A stretch of 64,000 bases of DNA from DATAGF01 sp963834875 (GTDB lineage: Bacteria > Actinomycetota > Thermoleophilia > Miltoncostaeales > Miltoncostaeaceae), in assembly GCA_963834875.1 (NCBI GenBank), contig CAWIDG010000027.1:1-64000 (forward strand), written 5' to 3'. Of the stretch, positions 8,113 to 17,642 are shown one piece after another. The position numbers were made by a program, and so were the translations under genes. A model generated the notes under the pieces. It did no database searches. It had not been told where the DNA came from and saw only the letters and a program-made list of their open reading frames with translations. How positions within the stretch are numbered: the first letter of the stretch is position 1; every line of letters starts with the position of its first letter.

Positions 8113-9915
8113 ATGAGGCTCACCTGGCGGCAGCGGCTCGCGGTCCGGCTCGGCGGCGCCCTCGAGCGCATCGCGCCCTGGCACCGGCTGCCGCGCCTGC
8201 TCGGCCTGCTCTGCCTGATCGGGATCCGCATCCGCCTGCGGTTCCACAACCTCTACGACCCCGCGCCGCACCGCGGGCCGGCAGCGCCGCCCGCGGGCGG
8301 GGCGGGCTTCCCGTTCGGGCGCAACCAGCCGCTCTGGGCCGCGCCCGAGCCCGGGCTGCTCGACCCCAGCCCCCGCCTGGTCAGCGAGCGGCTGCTGGCG
8401 CGCAACGGCGACTTCGACGCGGTGCCCTTCCTCAACCTGCTCGCCGCCGCGTGGCTCCAGTTCCAGGTGCACGACTGGATCGTCCACCCGAGGGACCCCG
8501 CCCCAGCGGCCAAGATGCGCGTCCCCCTCCCGCCGGGCGACGGCTGGCCGGAGGCCTCGAACGGCGACATGCTCGTCGCCCGCACCGCGCCCAGCGCGCT
8601 CCCGCCGACCCCCGGCGGGCCGCCCGTCTACGACAACACCGACTCGCACTGGTGGGACGCGAGCCAGGTCTACGGAAGCACCCCCGAGCGGCAGGCCGCG
8701 CTGCGCGAGTACGCCGGCGGCCGCCTCCTGCTGGGCGACGACGGCGGCCTGCCGCTCGACCCGGGCACCGGCCTCGACCTGACCGGGGTCAGCGGGAACT
8801 GGTGGACCGGGCTGTCGCTGCTGCACTGGCTGTTCGCCAAGGAGCACAACCGGATCTGCGCGATGCTCGCCGACGCCCATCCCCGTCTCTCCGACGAGGA
8901 GCTCTACGGGCTGGCGCGGCGCGTCAACGCGGCGGTGATGGCGAAGATCCACACGGTCGAGTGGACGCCGGCCGTGCTGCCGCACCCGACCGTCCGCGCC
9001 GCGATGCGCGGCAACTGGTACGGCCTGTTCGGGCCGCGCGGGTCGCGGCTGCTCCGCCGGTTCACCCGCTCGGACCTGCTGATCGGGATCCCCGGCTCGC
9101 GGCACGACGACCACGGCGTCTCCTACTCCCTCACCGAGGAGTTCGTCGCCGTCTACCGCATGCACCCGCTGATCCCGGACGAGGTGCGCATCGTCGGCGC
9201 GGACGGGCGCGAGCTCGGCGCGCGCAGCCTGCTCGAGCTGACCGGCACGGCCGCGCGCGTCGTCTCACGGGACTTCCGCGCGGCGGACCTCATGGCGTCG
9301 TTCGGCGTCGGGCGCGCGGGACGGATCGCGCTCCACAACTTCCCCGACACGCTGCGGAACCTGCCCCGCGGGCCGGCGGACGTCGCGCAGGGCGACGAGG
9401 CGCGGATCGACCTCGCCACGATCGACGTCGTGCGCGACCGCGAGCGGCGGGTGCCCCGCTACAACGACTTCCGCCGCATGCTCCGGATGCGGCCGGCTGG
9501 CAGCTTCGAGGAGCTCACGGGCGGCTCGGCCGAGACGGCCGCCCTCCTGCGCGAGGTCTACGGTGACGACGTGGAGCGCGTTAACCTCATGGTGGGCCTC
9601 TACGCCGAGCCGCCTCCGGACGGCTTCGGCTTCAGCGAGACCGCGTTCCGCATCTTCGCGCTGATGGCCTCGCGCCGCCTCAAGTCCGACCCCGCCTTCA
9701 CGGACGACTACCGGCCCGACGTCTACACGCGCGAGGGCCTGCGCTGGATCGAGGAGCGGACCATGCCGAGCATCATCGCCGAGCACCTGCCGACCCTCAG
9801 GCCCCTGCTGGACGACGTGAGGAACGCCTTCGAGCCGTGGGACCGCCCGGGCAACCGCGTCTCGGGCCGGAGCGACCCGTTCCCACCCGCCGAGCGCGCC
9901 GGGGCCCGGCCGTGA
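8113..9915 (+). CDS. heme peroxidase-family protein, fatty-acid alpha-dioxygenase-like
   Basis: A 600-residue member of the animal-type heme peroxidase/cyclooxygenase superfamily. The distal His is in QFQVHDWIVH (His120), followed by WWDASQVYGS, KEHNRI, and the proximal His in AKIHTVEWTPAVL (His280). EFVAVYRMHPLIPD carries a Tyr-Arg pair (Tyr348) in the place I expect for the radical tyrosine of plant alpha-DOX. Plant alpha-DOX enzymes make 2-hydroperoxy fatty acids; lipid oxygenation is therefore likely, the substrate is inference. The N-terminus has a hydrophobic, arginine-flanked segment suggesting monotopic membrane binding. It shares a GTGA junction with the next gene. Confidence 0.85.
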   Translation: MRLTWRQRLAVRLGGALERIAPWHRLPRLLGLLCLIGIRIRLRFHNLYDPAPHRGPAAPPAGGAGFPFGRNQPLWAAPEPGLLDPSPRLVSERLLARNGDFDAVPFLNLLAAAWLQFQVHDWIVHPRDPAPAAKMRVPLPPGDGWPEASNGDMLVARTAPSALPPTPGGPPVYDNTDSHWWDASQVYGSTPERQAALREYAGGRLLLGDDGGLPLDPGTGLDLTGVSGNWWTGLSLLHWLFAKEHNRICAMLADAHPRLSDEELYGLARRVNAAVMAKIHTVEWTPAVLPHPTVRAAMRGNWYGLFGPRGSRLLRRFTRSDLLIGIPGSRHDDHGVSYSLTEEFVAVYRMHPLIPDEVRIVGADGRELGARSLLELTGTAARVVSRDFRAADLMASFGVGRAGRIALHNFPDTLRNLPRGPADVAQGDEARIDLATIDVVRDRERRVPRYNDFRRMLRMRPAGSFEELTGGSAETAALLREVYGDDVERVNLMVGLYAEPPPDGFGFSETAFRIFALMASRRLKSDPAFTDDYRPDVYTREGLRWIEERTMPSIIAEHLPTLRPLLDDVRNAFEPWDRPGNRVSGRSDPFPPAERAGARP

Positions 9916-10658
9916 GCCCGCCGATCCAGGCCCTCACCGACGGCACCGCGGGCCGGGTCCACGCCTACCTGCTGGAGATCGACGGCGGCATCACGCTGAT
10001 CGACACGCTCTCGGGCGGCGACGGCGCGGTCGTCCTCGCCGCGCTGCGGCAGATGGGCCGGGCTCCCGAGGACCTCTCGCGCATCGTGCTCACCCACGCC
10101 CACCGCTCCCACATCCGCGGCGCCGCGCGCCTGCGGGAGCTGAGCGGGGCGACCGTCTACGCCAACCCCTTCGAGGCGGCCACCATCCGGGGCGAGATGC
10201 CGTGCGCGCCGGTGACCCTCTGGCCGCGGCGCCCCTTCCGGGTGCTGCACCTGCAGTACGGCCTGACGATCGGAAGCCGCCTGGAGCGCGCCGGCGCGCC
10301 GCGGCGGCTGCTCGACCCGTTCATCGCGCCGGCCTGTCCGGTGGACGCCGAGGTCCGCGACGGGGACGCCATCGGCTCGCTCCAGGTCGTGCTCACGCCG
10401 GGGCACACCGACGGCAGCACCTCGTTCTACTGGCCCCAGGAGCGGGCGCTCTTCACCGGCGACGTCCTCGTCACCTGGCCGCGCCTCGAGATCGGCTGGG
10501 CCGGCCTGACGACCGACACGGCGCGCAACCGGCGCTCGCTGTCCGAGCTGGCCACGGTCGGGGACGTCGAGTGGATCGGCACCGGCCACGGCCCCCCGAT
10601 CGAGCACGACGCCGCCGCCCGGGTTCGGGCACTCCTGGAGGGCGGTTCAAGGGGCTAG
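9912..10658 (+). CDS. metallo-beta-lactamase-fold hydrolase with altered metal motif
   Basis: A 248-residue MBL-fold protein. The signature reads HAHRSH (His62, His64, Ser66, His67), so the metal-binding Asp of HxHxDH is Ser (codon 10107-10109). The later metal ligands are present: TPGHTDGS (~residue 167), TGD (~185) and GTGHG near the C-terminus. The GTG start overlaps the stop of the peroxidase gene (GTGA), implying translational coupling and shared function. It may hydrolyse or reduce the hydroperoxide or another product of the upstream enzyme; this is inference. If Ser66 is genuine, a one-metal site is likely. Confidence 0.85.
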   Translation: MSPPIQALTDGTAGRVHAYLLEIDGGITLIDTLSGGDGAVVLAALRQMGRAPEDLSRIVLTHAHRSHIRGAARLRELSGATVYANPFEAATIRGEMPCAPVTLWPRRPFRVLHLQYGLTIGSRLERAGAPRRLLDPFIAPACPVDAEVRDGDAIGSLQVVLTPGHTDGSTSFYWPQERALFTGDVLVTWPRLEIGWAGLTTDTARNRRSLSELATVGDVEWIGTGHGPPIEHDAAARVRALLEGGSRG

Positions 10659-10700
10659 CCCTTTCCGGCGCCCGCCCCGGCGAAGCCGGTGCGCCGGTCT

Positions 10701-10729
10701 GCAAAAGGCCCCGGCCAGGGGCCTTTTGC
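10701..10729. terminator. perfect hairpin with A/T flanks, bidirectional
   Basis: GCAAAAGGCCCC, loop GGCCA, GGGGCCTTTTGC forms a 12-bp stem. The AAAA and TTTT in the arms supply a T-tract on either strand. It lies between the stop of the MBL gene (plus) and the stop of the giant regulator (minus), an ideal place for a shared intrinsic terminator. Confidence 0.85.
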
Positions 10730-10778
10730 GCGTCCCGCCGCCCCCGCGAGAGGGGCGGCGTACGCCGGGGCCGTCTCA

Positions 10779-13700
10779 CTACAGCAAGGAGGAATAGAGC
10801 TCGCGGGTCTCCTCGCCGGGCTCGATGCCGAGTCGCCCACGCAGGATGGCCCGGCAGGCGTGGAACTGGCGCAGGGCGAGCGGCCGCTCCCCCGCCTGGG
10901 CGTAGGCGCGCATGAGCGCCCGGTGCCAACCCTCGCGCTCGGGGTCGGCGTCGACGAGCTGCCGGTAGCGCTCGATGGCGGCGGCCGGCCGCCCCATCTC
11001 GAGCAGCGCGCCGGCGAGGCGCTCCAGCAGCTCGACCCGTCGGCGCTCGAGGTCGCGGCGGGTCTCCTCGCTCCAGGGCTCGTAGGGGAAGTCGGGCAGG
11101 AACTCGCCGCGCCACAGGCTCTCCGCGGCGAGCATCCGCTCGAGCGCCGCCGGGTCGATTGCGCCACCCGACGGCGCGGCGAGGCGCTCGAACTCGCCGG
11201 CGTCCCAGGAGTCCCGCTCGCCCAGGTCGAGCCGGTAGACCTCGCCCTCGCGCACGATGGGCGACGCGCCCGAGCGCGGCGCCGCGAGGGGGTCGAGGGT
11301 GCGGCGGAGCTCGTGCAGGGTCGTGTCGAGGGCGCGCGAGCCACGCTCGGCCGGGAGCTCCGGCCAGAGGTGGTCCAGCAGCCGGTCGCGGTGGACGCCA
11401 CGGGGGCCGGCGCAGGCGAGCGCGCCCAGCAGCGCCCGGGCCTTCGCGCGGCCGAAGGCCGAGTCGGGCACCCGGGAGCCCGCGCGGTACAGCCGCAGGC
11501 CCCCGAAGGTCTCGATCCGGATCGGCGGCCGGGGTCGGCTCTCGAGCAGGCCCCGCGCCCGCTCGGCCGCGGCGGTGACGGCCGGGTCGCCGTCGGCCTG
11601 GAGCAGGCGGAGCGTCTCCGGGTCGACGTCGGTCTCCTCGCCGATGGCGTCGGCGAGGGCGGCGCGCGCCGCCGGGCGCGCGGCCAGCTCCGCGCACCCG
11701 TGCAGCACCTCGCGCCCGCACGAGGCCGCGATGCCCGCGGCGGCGGCCGCGCCCGGCAGGTCGCCCTCGAGGGCCCGCGCGAGCAGGGCGGCGGCGCGCG
11801 GCCGCTCGCGCCGGCTCCACAGCGCCCCGAGGCCGAGCCGCTCGGTGAGGTCGAGGGCCTCGGAGAGCCGCTCGTCGCCGAGCGGCAGGCCGGCGTGGGC
11901 GCTCGCCGACAGCAGCGCGGCCCGGGCGCGATACCAGTCGAACCCGTAGCGCCCGGCCAGCGCGTGCGCGTCCTCGGCGATCTCGCGGGCGAGCCCGGCC
12001 GCGCCGGCCGCCTGGGCGGCGAGCGAGAGCTCCCCGAGCACCGTGGGGATCTCGTAGGAGTCGCCGTACGCCGCCGCCGCGGCGCGGGCCGCCTCGACGC
12101 GGGCGACCGCGACGTCGGCCTCGCCGCGCGCCGCGGCGCCGCGCGCGATCCCGGCGCCGAGCCGGTAGGCCACGTTGGTCCCCGCGCCGGCCGCCATCGC
12201 CCGGCGGGCCTCGGGCTCCAGCGCCGCCACCGCGTCCCAGTCGCCCAGCCCCGCGTACGACATCAGCCGCCACCACAGGATCAGCAGCCCGGGCGCGGCC
12301 GCCATCCCGAGCGAGGCCGCCATCCCGAGCACGGCCTCGGCCTCGTCGAGGCACGCGCGGTACCGGCCCGTGTCCGCGAGCATGAGCGCCCGGTTGCCCC
12401 GCCCGAAGGCCTGCATCATCGAGGACTCCTCGACCTCGATCGGCTCGATGCGCGCGAGGCCGTCGTCCATGCGCGCGGCCGCCTGGGCGAGCCGGCCCTC
12501 CGGGTAGTCGAAGTAATAGCCGCGCACCATCTCGGCGCAGGGCGCCAGGAGCGCGAGCTCGCGGCGCCCGGCCGACGCCAGGGCCTCGGCCATCAGCGCC
12601 TCGGCCTCCGCGCGCCGGCAGCCGATGGCCTGGGCCACGGCGACGATCATCCGCACGAGGCCCGCGGCCGGCCCCGCGCCGGCGAGGCCGCCGAGGTGGC
12701 GCTCGGCCGTCGCCACCCTCGCCGCCGGGCTGACCCCGACCGTGAGCATCGCGAGCTGCGAGCGGTACAGGGCGGCGGCGGCGCGGTCCACCTCGCCCGC
12801 CGCCACGAGCCGGCCGATCGCCTCGTCCCAGCCCTCGAAGGCCGCCGGCGCGTCCCCGGCCAGGTAGCTGAGGAGGGCGTGTGCCAGCTCGATCCGGGGA
12901 CGCGGCCGCCAGACCTCCGGCGGGATGCGCTCGAGCCAGCCGGCCAGCGTCTGGCGCTCGGCGGTGGGCACCATCGACTCGGCGACCTCCTCCAGCGCCG
13001 TCGCGGCCGCGTCGGGGTCGCCCGCCTCCAGGTGGTGGCGCACGGCCTCCTGGTGCTCGCCGGCCGCCGCCCAGGCCCGCGCGGCCCGCTCGTGCAGCAC
13101 CGGCAGCCGGTCGGGCTCGCGCTCGACCAGGCGGCGCCGGAGGAAGGCGTGGAAGAGGTGGTGGTAGCGGAACCAGTCGTCCTGGGCCTGGACGATGAAC
13201 AGGTGCGACGCGAGGAGGTCGCGGACGACCTCCGGGGCGTCGGGACGGTCGGTCACCGCCGCCGCGAGCGCCGGGGTGAAGCGCTCGAGGACGGCCGTCT
13301 CGAGCAGGAAGCGCTGGAGGTCGGCGGGCAGCCCCGCGAGCACCTCGTCGGCCAGGTAGTCGAAGTGGGGGCCCGCGGTCGCGACCTGCTGGGGCAGGCC
13401 CTGGCCCACGCCCGAGCGCGTCGCCAGCAGCAGGCCCGCCACCCAGCCCTCGGTGCGCTGGTGGAGCTCGCCGATCTCGGCCTCGTCGAGGCCTTCGGCC
13501 GCGTCCTCCAGGAGCTCGGTCGCCTCCTGGAAGCTGAACGCGAGCATGTCCTCGCCGACGGTCGTCGCCCCGCCCGCGGCCACCTTCGAGGTCGGGATGG
13601 CCAGCTCCCGGCGACTGGTCATGGCCAGGTGCACGTTCGGCGGCAGGTCCGACGCCAGCAGCCCGAGGGCGTCGAGCATCGCCTCGCCGCCGAGCGAATG

Positions 13701-14126
13701 GACGTCGTCCAGCGCGAGGACGAAGTCGTCGGGGATGGTCTCGACCAGCTCGTTGGCCAGCGCCGCGATCTGGTGCTCCGGCGGGCCTCCCGGCCGCAGG
13801 GCCGAGGCCACCCCCGGGAACCCCTCGGCCACGCCGGCGGCGACGTGGGCGACGAGCATCTCCGGCGTCCTCAGGCGCGGGTCGCACGACAGCCACACCG
13901 ACGGCATCGGGGACGCCTCGAGCGCCTGGACCAGCAGCGTGGTCTTCCCGTACCCGGCGCCGGCGACGATGGCCGTCAGCCGGCCCTCGAGCCCGCGGTG
14001 CACGCGCTCCACGAGGTCCGGCCGCGGGACGGCGCGCGGCGGCAGCCGCGGGGGCAGCAGGCGGGTGCGGAGGACCCCGGCCGCGGGCGCCGCGGCGGAG
14101 GACCCGGTTGTTGCGGCCGTCGTCAT
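10779..14126 (-). CDS. giant MalT-like STAND ATPase with C-terminal SARP/BTAD domains
   Basis: A 1115-residue regulator. Walker A GAGYGKTTL is near residues 56-64 and Walker B FVLALDDVH near 145, as in MalT/LuxR-type STAND ATPases. A winged-helix-like arm and a long TPR-like region (about 350-830) follow. The C-terminal ~260 residues are an OmpR-like DNA-binding domain (RIETFGGLRLYRAGS, ALDTTLHELRRTLDP) plus BTAD (ESLWRGEFLPDFPYEPW, then RYRQLVDADPEREGWHRALM). MalT relatives usually end in a LuxR HTH; here a SARP module replaces it. I chose the ATG at 14126, just before the conserved LRTRLLPPRLP arm. It is unbroken over 3.3 kb, in contrast with the degraded SARP regulator at the left end. Confidence 0.88.
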   Translation of the reverse strand: MTTAATTGSSAAAPAAGVLRTRLLPPRLPPRAVPRPDLVERVHRGLEGRLTAIVAGAGYGKTTLLVQALEASPMPSVWLSCDPRLRTPEMLVAHVAAGVAEGFPGVASALRPGGPPEHQIAALANELVETIPDDFVLALDDVHSLGGEAMLDALGLLASDLPPNVHLAMTSRRELAIPTSKVAAGGATTVGEDMLAFSFQEATELLEDAAEGLDEAEIGELHQRTEGWVAGLLLATRSGVGQGLPQQVATAGPHFDYLADEVLAGLPADLQRFLLETAVLERFTPALAAAVTDRPDAPEVVRDLLASHLFIVQAQDDWFRYHHLFHAFLRRRLVEREPDRLPVLHERAARAWAAAGEHQEAVRHHLEAGDPDAAATALEEVAESMVPTAERQTLAGWLERIPPEVWRPRPRIELAHALLSYLAGDAPAAFEGWDEAIGRLVAAGEVDRAAAALYRSQLAMLTVGVSPAARVATAERHLGGLAGAGPAAGLVRMIVAVAQAIGCRRAEAEALMAEALASAGRRELALLAPCAEMVRGYYFDYPEGRLAQAAARMDDGLARIEPIEVEESSMMQAFGRGNRALMLADTGRYRACLDEAEAVLGMAASLGMAAAPGLLILWWRLMSYAGLGDWDAVAALEPEARRAMAAGAGTNVAYRLGAGIARGAAARGEADVAVARVEAARAAAAAYGDSYEIPTVLGELSLAAQAAGAAGLAREIAEDAHALAGRYGFDWYRARAALLSASAHAGLPLGDERLSEALDLTERLGLGALWSRRERPRAAALLARALEGDLPGAAAAAGIAASCGREVLHGCAELAARPAARAALADAIGEETDVDPETLRLLQADGDPAVTAAAERARGLLESRPRPPIRIETFGGLRLYRAGSRVPDSAFGRAKARALLGALACAGPRGVHRDRLLDHLWPELPAERGSRALDTTLHELRRTLDPLAAPRSGASPIVREGEVYRLDLGERDSWDAGEFERLAAPSGGAIDPAALERMLAAESLWRGEFLPDFPYEPWSEETRRDLERRRVELLERLAGALLEMGRPAAAIERYRQLVDADPEREGWHRALMRAYAQAGERPLALRQFHACRAILRGRLGIEPGEETRELYSSLL

Positions 14127-14273
14127 GCTCCAGGGACACTCGAATCGCGCGTGCCGCGCAATCATCCCAGCGCACCGCAGGCTCGGGCGCAGGCCCAATC
14201 CGCCAGATCTTGGGCGAACGGGCCCGTGAGGCGGTCGTGACGCGCCCGTGAGGGTCCCGCGCCATCGTGCGCC

Positions 14274-14477
14274 ATGGCCCACCATCCTCACAGCCGCCCC
14301 GCCGCGCCGCGCCCGGCTCCGGCCGCGGAGCCGGAGGCGCCCTGGGCGCCGTGCCCCACCTGCTGGGGCCAGCGCCGGATCCTGACCCCTGCGGGGAACG
14401 GCGAGGGGCTGGTGCCGGTCGCGTGCCCGGGGTGCCTGGGCGTGGGCGAGCGCCCGGTCCGGAGCCCGGCCTCTTAG
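14274..14477 (+). CDS. small double-CxxC protein, copy 1
   Basis: A 67-residue protein with PCPTCWGQRRIL and, 14 residues later, CPGCLGVGER. The two Cx2C pairs with trailing Gly resemble half of a DnaJ zinc-binding repeat (CxxCxGxG) and should hold one zinc ion. The N-terminus is His/Pro rich. A clear paralogue lies at 27729-27935, with CATCWGQRRLL and CPGCLGVGER conserved and ends divergent. Its neighbours are a SARP regulator and an MMPL transporter. Function is unknown; I have no named family. Confidence 0.72.
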   Translation: MAHHPHSRPAAPRPAPAAEPEAPWAPCPTCWGQRRILTPAGNGEGLVPVACPGCLGVGERPVRSPAS

Positions 14478-14508
14478 CAAGGAGTTTCCCGGGGGCCCGG
14501 TCACGGCC

Positions 14509-16678
14509 GTGCCGCGCCGTGATAGACACCCCCGCGTGCTCGAGCGCCTGAGGAGACTCGGGGGCCTCCCCGGGACCCGCGTCGGCAAGTGGGTCGTCCT
14601 GGTCGCCTGGCTGGTGATCCTGTTCGCCGCCTTCACGCCGGCGGGCCAGTTCGAGGACGCCCAGGAGAACGAGTCCACGAGCTTCCTGCCCGGCGACGCC
14701 GAGTCGACCAAGGTCCTCGAGCAGCTCGAGCAATTCCAGGACGAGAGCGGCGAGCAGGCGGACGCGGTGATCGTCTACGCGCGCGACGGCGGGCTCACGG
14801 CCGCCGACCGCGCGACGATCGCCGAGGACCGGGCGTCGCTGAACCGCGACCGCCCGGAGGCCGCGGGCCCGACCGGCCCGCCGGTCGTCAGCCGGGACGG
14901 CGACGCGGCGCTGCTGATCACGCCGCTCTTCATCGAGGAGGGGGATGCCGACACCCTGCTCGACTCCGTCAAGGACATCCGCGACCGCGTCGGCGATGCC
15001 CCCGAGGGCCTGGAGGTGAAGGTCACGGGCGGCGCCGGCTACTCGGCCGACGCGATCGAGGTGTTCGGCGACATCGACTCGACGCTGCTGCTGTTGACGG
15101 CCTTCTGATCGTCTTCATCCTGCTGGTGCTCATCTACCGCAGCCCGATCTTCTGGATCATCCCGCTGCTGTCGGTGCTCTTCGCCGAGGTCACCGTGCGC
15201 GCCATCGGCTACGGGCTGGCCGAGGCGGGCGTGATCATCAACGGCCAGACCGCCGGCATCCTGCTGGTGCTGGTCTTCGGCGTCGGGACCGACTACGCGC
15301 TGCTGCTGGTCTCCCGCTACCGCGAGGAGCTGCGGCGCCACGAGGACCGGCACGAGGCGATGGGGCTCGCCCTGCGACGGGCCGGGCCCGCGATCCTGGC
15401 CTCGGGGGCCACCAACATCTGCGCGCTGCTGGTGCTGACGATCGCCGAGGTGAACGGCACCGCCGGCCTCGGGCCGGTCGCGGCGATCGGGGTCGCCGTC
15501 GCGCTCGTCGCGATGCTGACGATCCTGCCCGCGCTCCTCGTCATCTTCGGGCGCCGCGCGTTCTGGCCCTTCGTCCCGCGCTACGAGCCCGGCGGCGCCA
15601 GGGTCCCCGAGGAGCACGGCTTCTTCCGCCGCCTCGGCGACCGCATCGGCCGCCACCCGCGGCCCGTGTGGATCGGGACCGTCGTCGCGCTGGTCGTGCT
15701 GGCCATGGGGCTCTTCACCTTCGACACGAACCTGACCTCCTCGAACAGCTTCCGCGGCGAGGTCGAGGCGGTGCAGGGCCAGGAGCTGCTGGCCGAGCAC
15801 TTCGCGGCCGGCGCCAGCGCCCCCACCGACGTGATCGTGCCCGACCGCGGCGCGCGTCCCGGCGGTGACGGCGGCGCTTCGGGGCGCCGAGGGGGTCAGC
15901 GCGGTCGCGCCCATCGACCGGGGGCCGCCGGGCGTGCGGCTGGCGGTGACGCTGGAGCCCGACCCCTACAGCACGGACGCCTTCGACCTCGTCCCGGGGC
16001 TGCGCGACACGGCCAAGGCGGCCGGCGGCCCCGACACCCTCGTCGGCGGGCCCGACGGCGACCGAGTACGACCTGCGCGTCGCGTCGGAGCGCGACCTCG
16101 CGCTCATCCCGCCGATCGTGCTGGTCGTGATCCTGGTCATCATCGGCCTGCTGCTGCGCGCGATCGTGGCCCCGCTGATCCTGATCGCCACGGTGATCCT
16201 GTCGTTCCTCGCCGCCCTCGGCGTCAGCGCGGTCGTCTTCGACGTGATCTTCGGCTTCCCGGGCGAGGACGCGTCGCTGCCGCTGTTCGGCTTCATCTTC
16301 CTGGTCGCCGTGGGGGTCGACTACAACATCTTCCTGATGGCGCGGGTGCGCGAGGAGGCGCAGCGCCACGGCACCCGGGAGGGGATGATCCGGGGCCTCG
16401 CGGTGACCGGCGCCGTCATCACGTCCGCCGGCCTCGTCCTCGCGGGCACGTTCGCGGTGCTGGGCGTGCTGCCCCTCGTCTTCCTCACCGAGATCGGCTT
16501 CCTCGTGGCCTTCGGGATCCTCCTCGACACCCTCCTGGTGCGGTCGGTGCTCGTGCCGGCGCTCGTGATGGAGGTCGGCGACAAGGTCTGGTGGCCGTCG
16601 CGCCTGTCGCACGAGGCGGGGAAGGCGCCCCCCGAGGGGGCGCCGACCGAGCGCCGGCCCGCGCCGGAGGGCGGCTAG
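14509..16678 (+). CDS. MMPL/RND family membrane transporter, frameshifted
   Basis: An integral membrane transporter of the MMPL type (about 720 residues), typically exporting lipids or small molecules by proton motive force. The first TM helix is VGKWVVLVAWLVILFAAF. A large periplasmic loop follows, then TM blocks with the conserved VFGVGTDYALLLVSRYREE. A second half repeats the pattern (VAVGVDYNIFLMARVREEA). Single-base shifts occur near 15100, 15845 and 16065; after each, the protein resumes in a new frame without loss of conserved sequence, so sequencing error is likely. The start is GTG at 14509 or, more likely, GTG at 14536 (VLERLRRLGG). No adjacent regulator reads the same way. Confidence 0.85.
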
Positions 16679-16781
16679 GCCAGGCGGCCGGCTCGCACCT
16701 CGAAACCGCCTGCGGGCGGCCCTTGACCCCGGGGCCGCGCCGACGTAGGACGCCAGCGCGGCAACGAGACCGGGGGCGGCG

Positions 16782-17642
16782 ATGAGCGGCGAAATGTGGG
16801 ACCTGACCGGGCGGACGGCGATCGTGACCGGGGCATCCTCCGGGCTCGGCGTGACGTTCTCCGAGGCGCTCGCCGGCGCCGGGGCGAGCGTCGTCCTCGC
16901 CGCGCGCCGGATGGAGCGCCTGGAAGAGCTGGCCGGACGCATCGAGGAGGGCGGCGGCCGCGCGGCGGCGGTCCCGTGCGACGTCACCGACCCCGAGCAG
17001 GTGGCCTCGATGACCCAGGCGGCGCTGGAGCGCTTCGGGCGCATCGACGTCATGGTCTGCAACGCCGGGACCGCGGGCGATGGCGGGCCGATGGCCGAGC
17101 GGCTGCCCCACGCGCTGTTCGAGCAGACCGTTCGCGTCAACCTGCTGGGCGTCTGGTACTGCTGTCGCGACGCGGGCGCGGTCATGCTCGAGCAGGGCTC
17201 GGGGGCGATCGTCAACGTCTCGTCGACCGCCGGCCTGGCCGGGGTGCAGCACTTCCCGCCCGCCTACCAGGCGACCAAGGCCGCCGTCATCAACCTGACC
17301 CGCAACCTCGCGTTGTCATGGGCCGGCCGCGGCGTGCGGGTCAACGCGCTCGCGCCGGGCTGGTTCCCGAGCGAGATGACGAGCCCGTTCATCGAGGCGC
17401 CCGTATACGGGGACCACATCCTGCGCCACGAGCCCACCGGGCGGGTCGGGGATCCCGCCGAGCTGGTCGGGCCCCTGCTGTTCCTCGCCTCGGACGCATC
17501 CAGCCGAGTGACCGGACAGACGCTGGTCGTGGACGGGGGCCATTCCGCCGGGTTCATGGGAGCCCGCTACGAGCAGGAGCTCTACGACTTCCACGCAGCG
17601 GTCGTGCCGGACGGGCTCGGCGAGCGGATCATGCCCCGATAG
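16782..17642 (+). CDS. SDR family NAD(P)-dependent oxidoreductase
   Basis: A 286-residue classical short-chain dehydrogenase. It has TGASSGLG (residues ~17-24), NAG at VCNAGTAG, catalytic Ser in NVSSTAG, the YxxxK pair in AYQATKAAV, and VDGG near the C-terminus. The last ~30 residues (MGARYEQELYDFHAAVVPD) form an extension beyond the usual SDR end. ATG follows GGGGGCG. Its 3' end overlaps the end of the convergent acyl-CoA synthetase by about 60 bp. The substrate is unknown; neighbouring CoA ligases suggest carboxylic acid or fatty alcohol metabolism. Confidence 0.9.
   Translation: MSGEMWDLTGRTAIVTGASSGLGVTFSEALAGAGASVVLAARRMERLEELAGRIEEGGGRAAAVPCDVTDPEQVASMTQAALERFGRIDVMVCNAGTAGDGGPMAERLPHALFEQTVRVNLLGVWYCCRDAGAVMLEQGSGAIVNVSSTAGLAGVQHFPPAYQATKAAVINLTRNLALSWAGRGVRVNALAPGWFPSEMTSPFIEAPVYGDHILRHEPTGRVGDPAELVGPLLFLASDASSRVTGQTLVVDGGHSAGFMGARYEQELYDFHAAVVPDGLGERIMPR

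Noticed and set aside
10471..14733. A 1420-codon minus-strand frame and an 1183-codon plus-strand frame across the giant regulator
   Set aside because: Both are Arg/Gly/Ala/Pro filler typical of shadow frames in GC-rich DNA. Only the frame with Walker motifs and BTAD is real.
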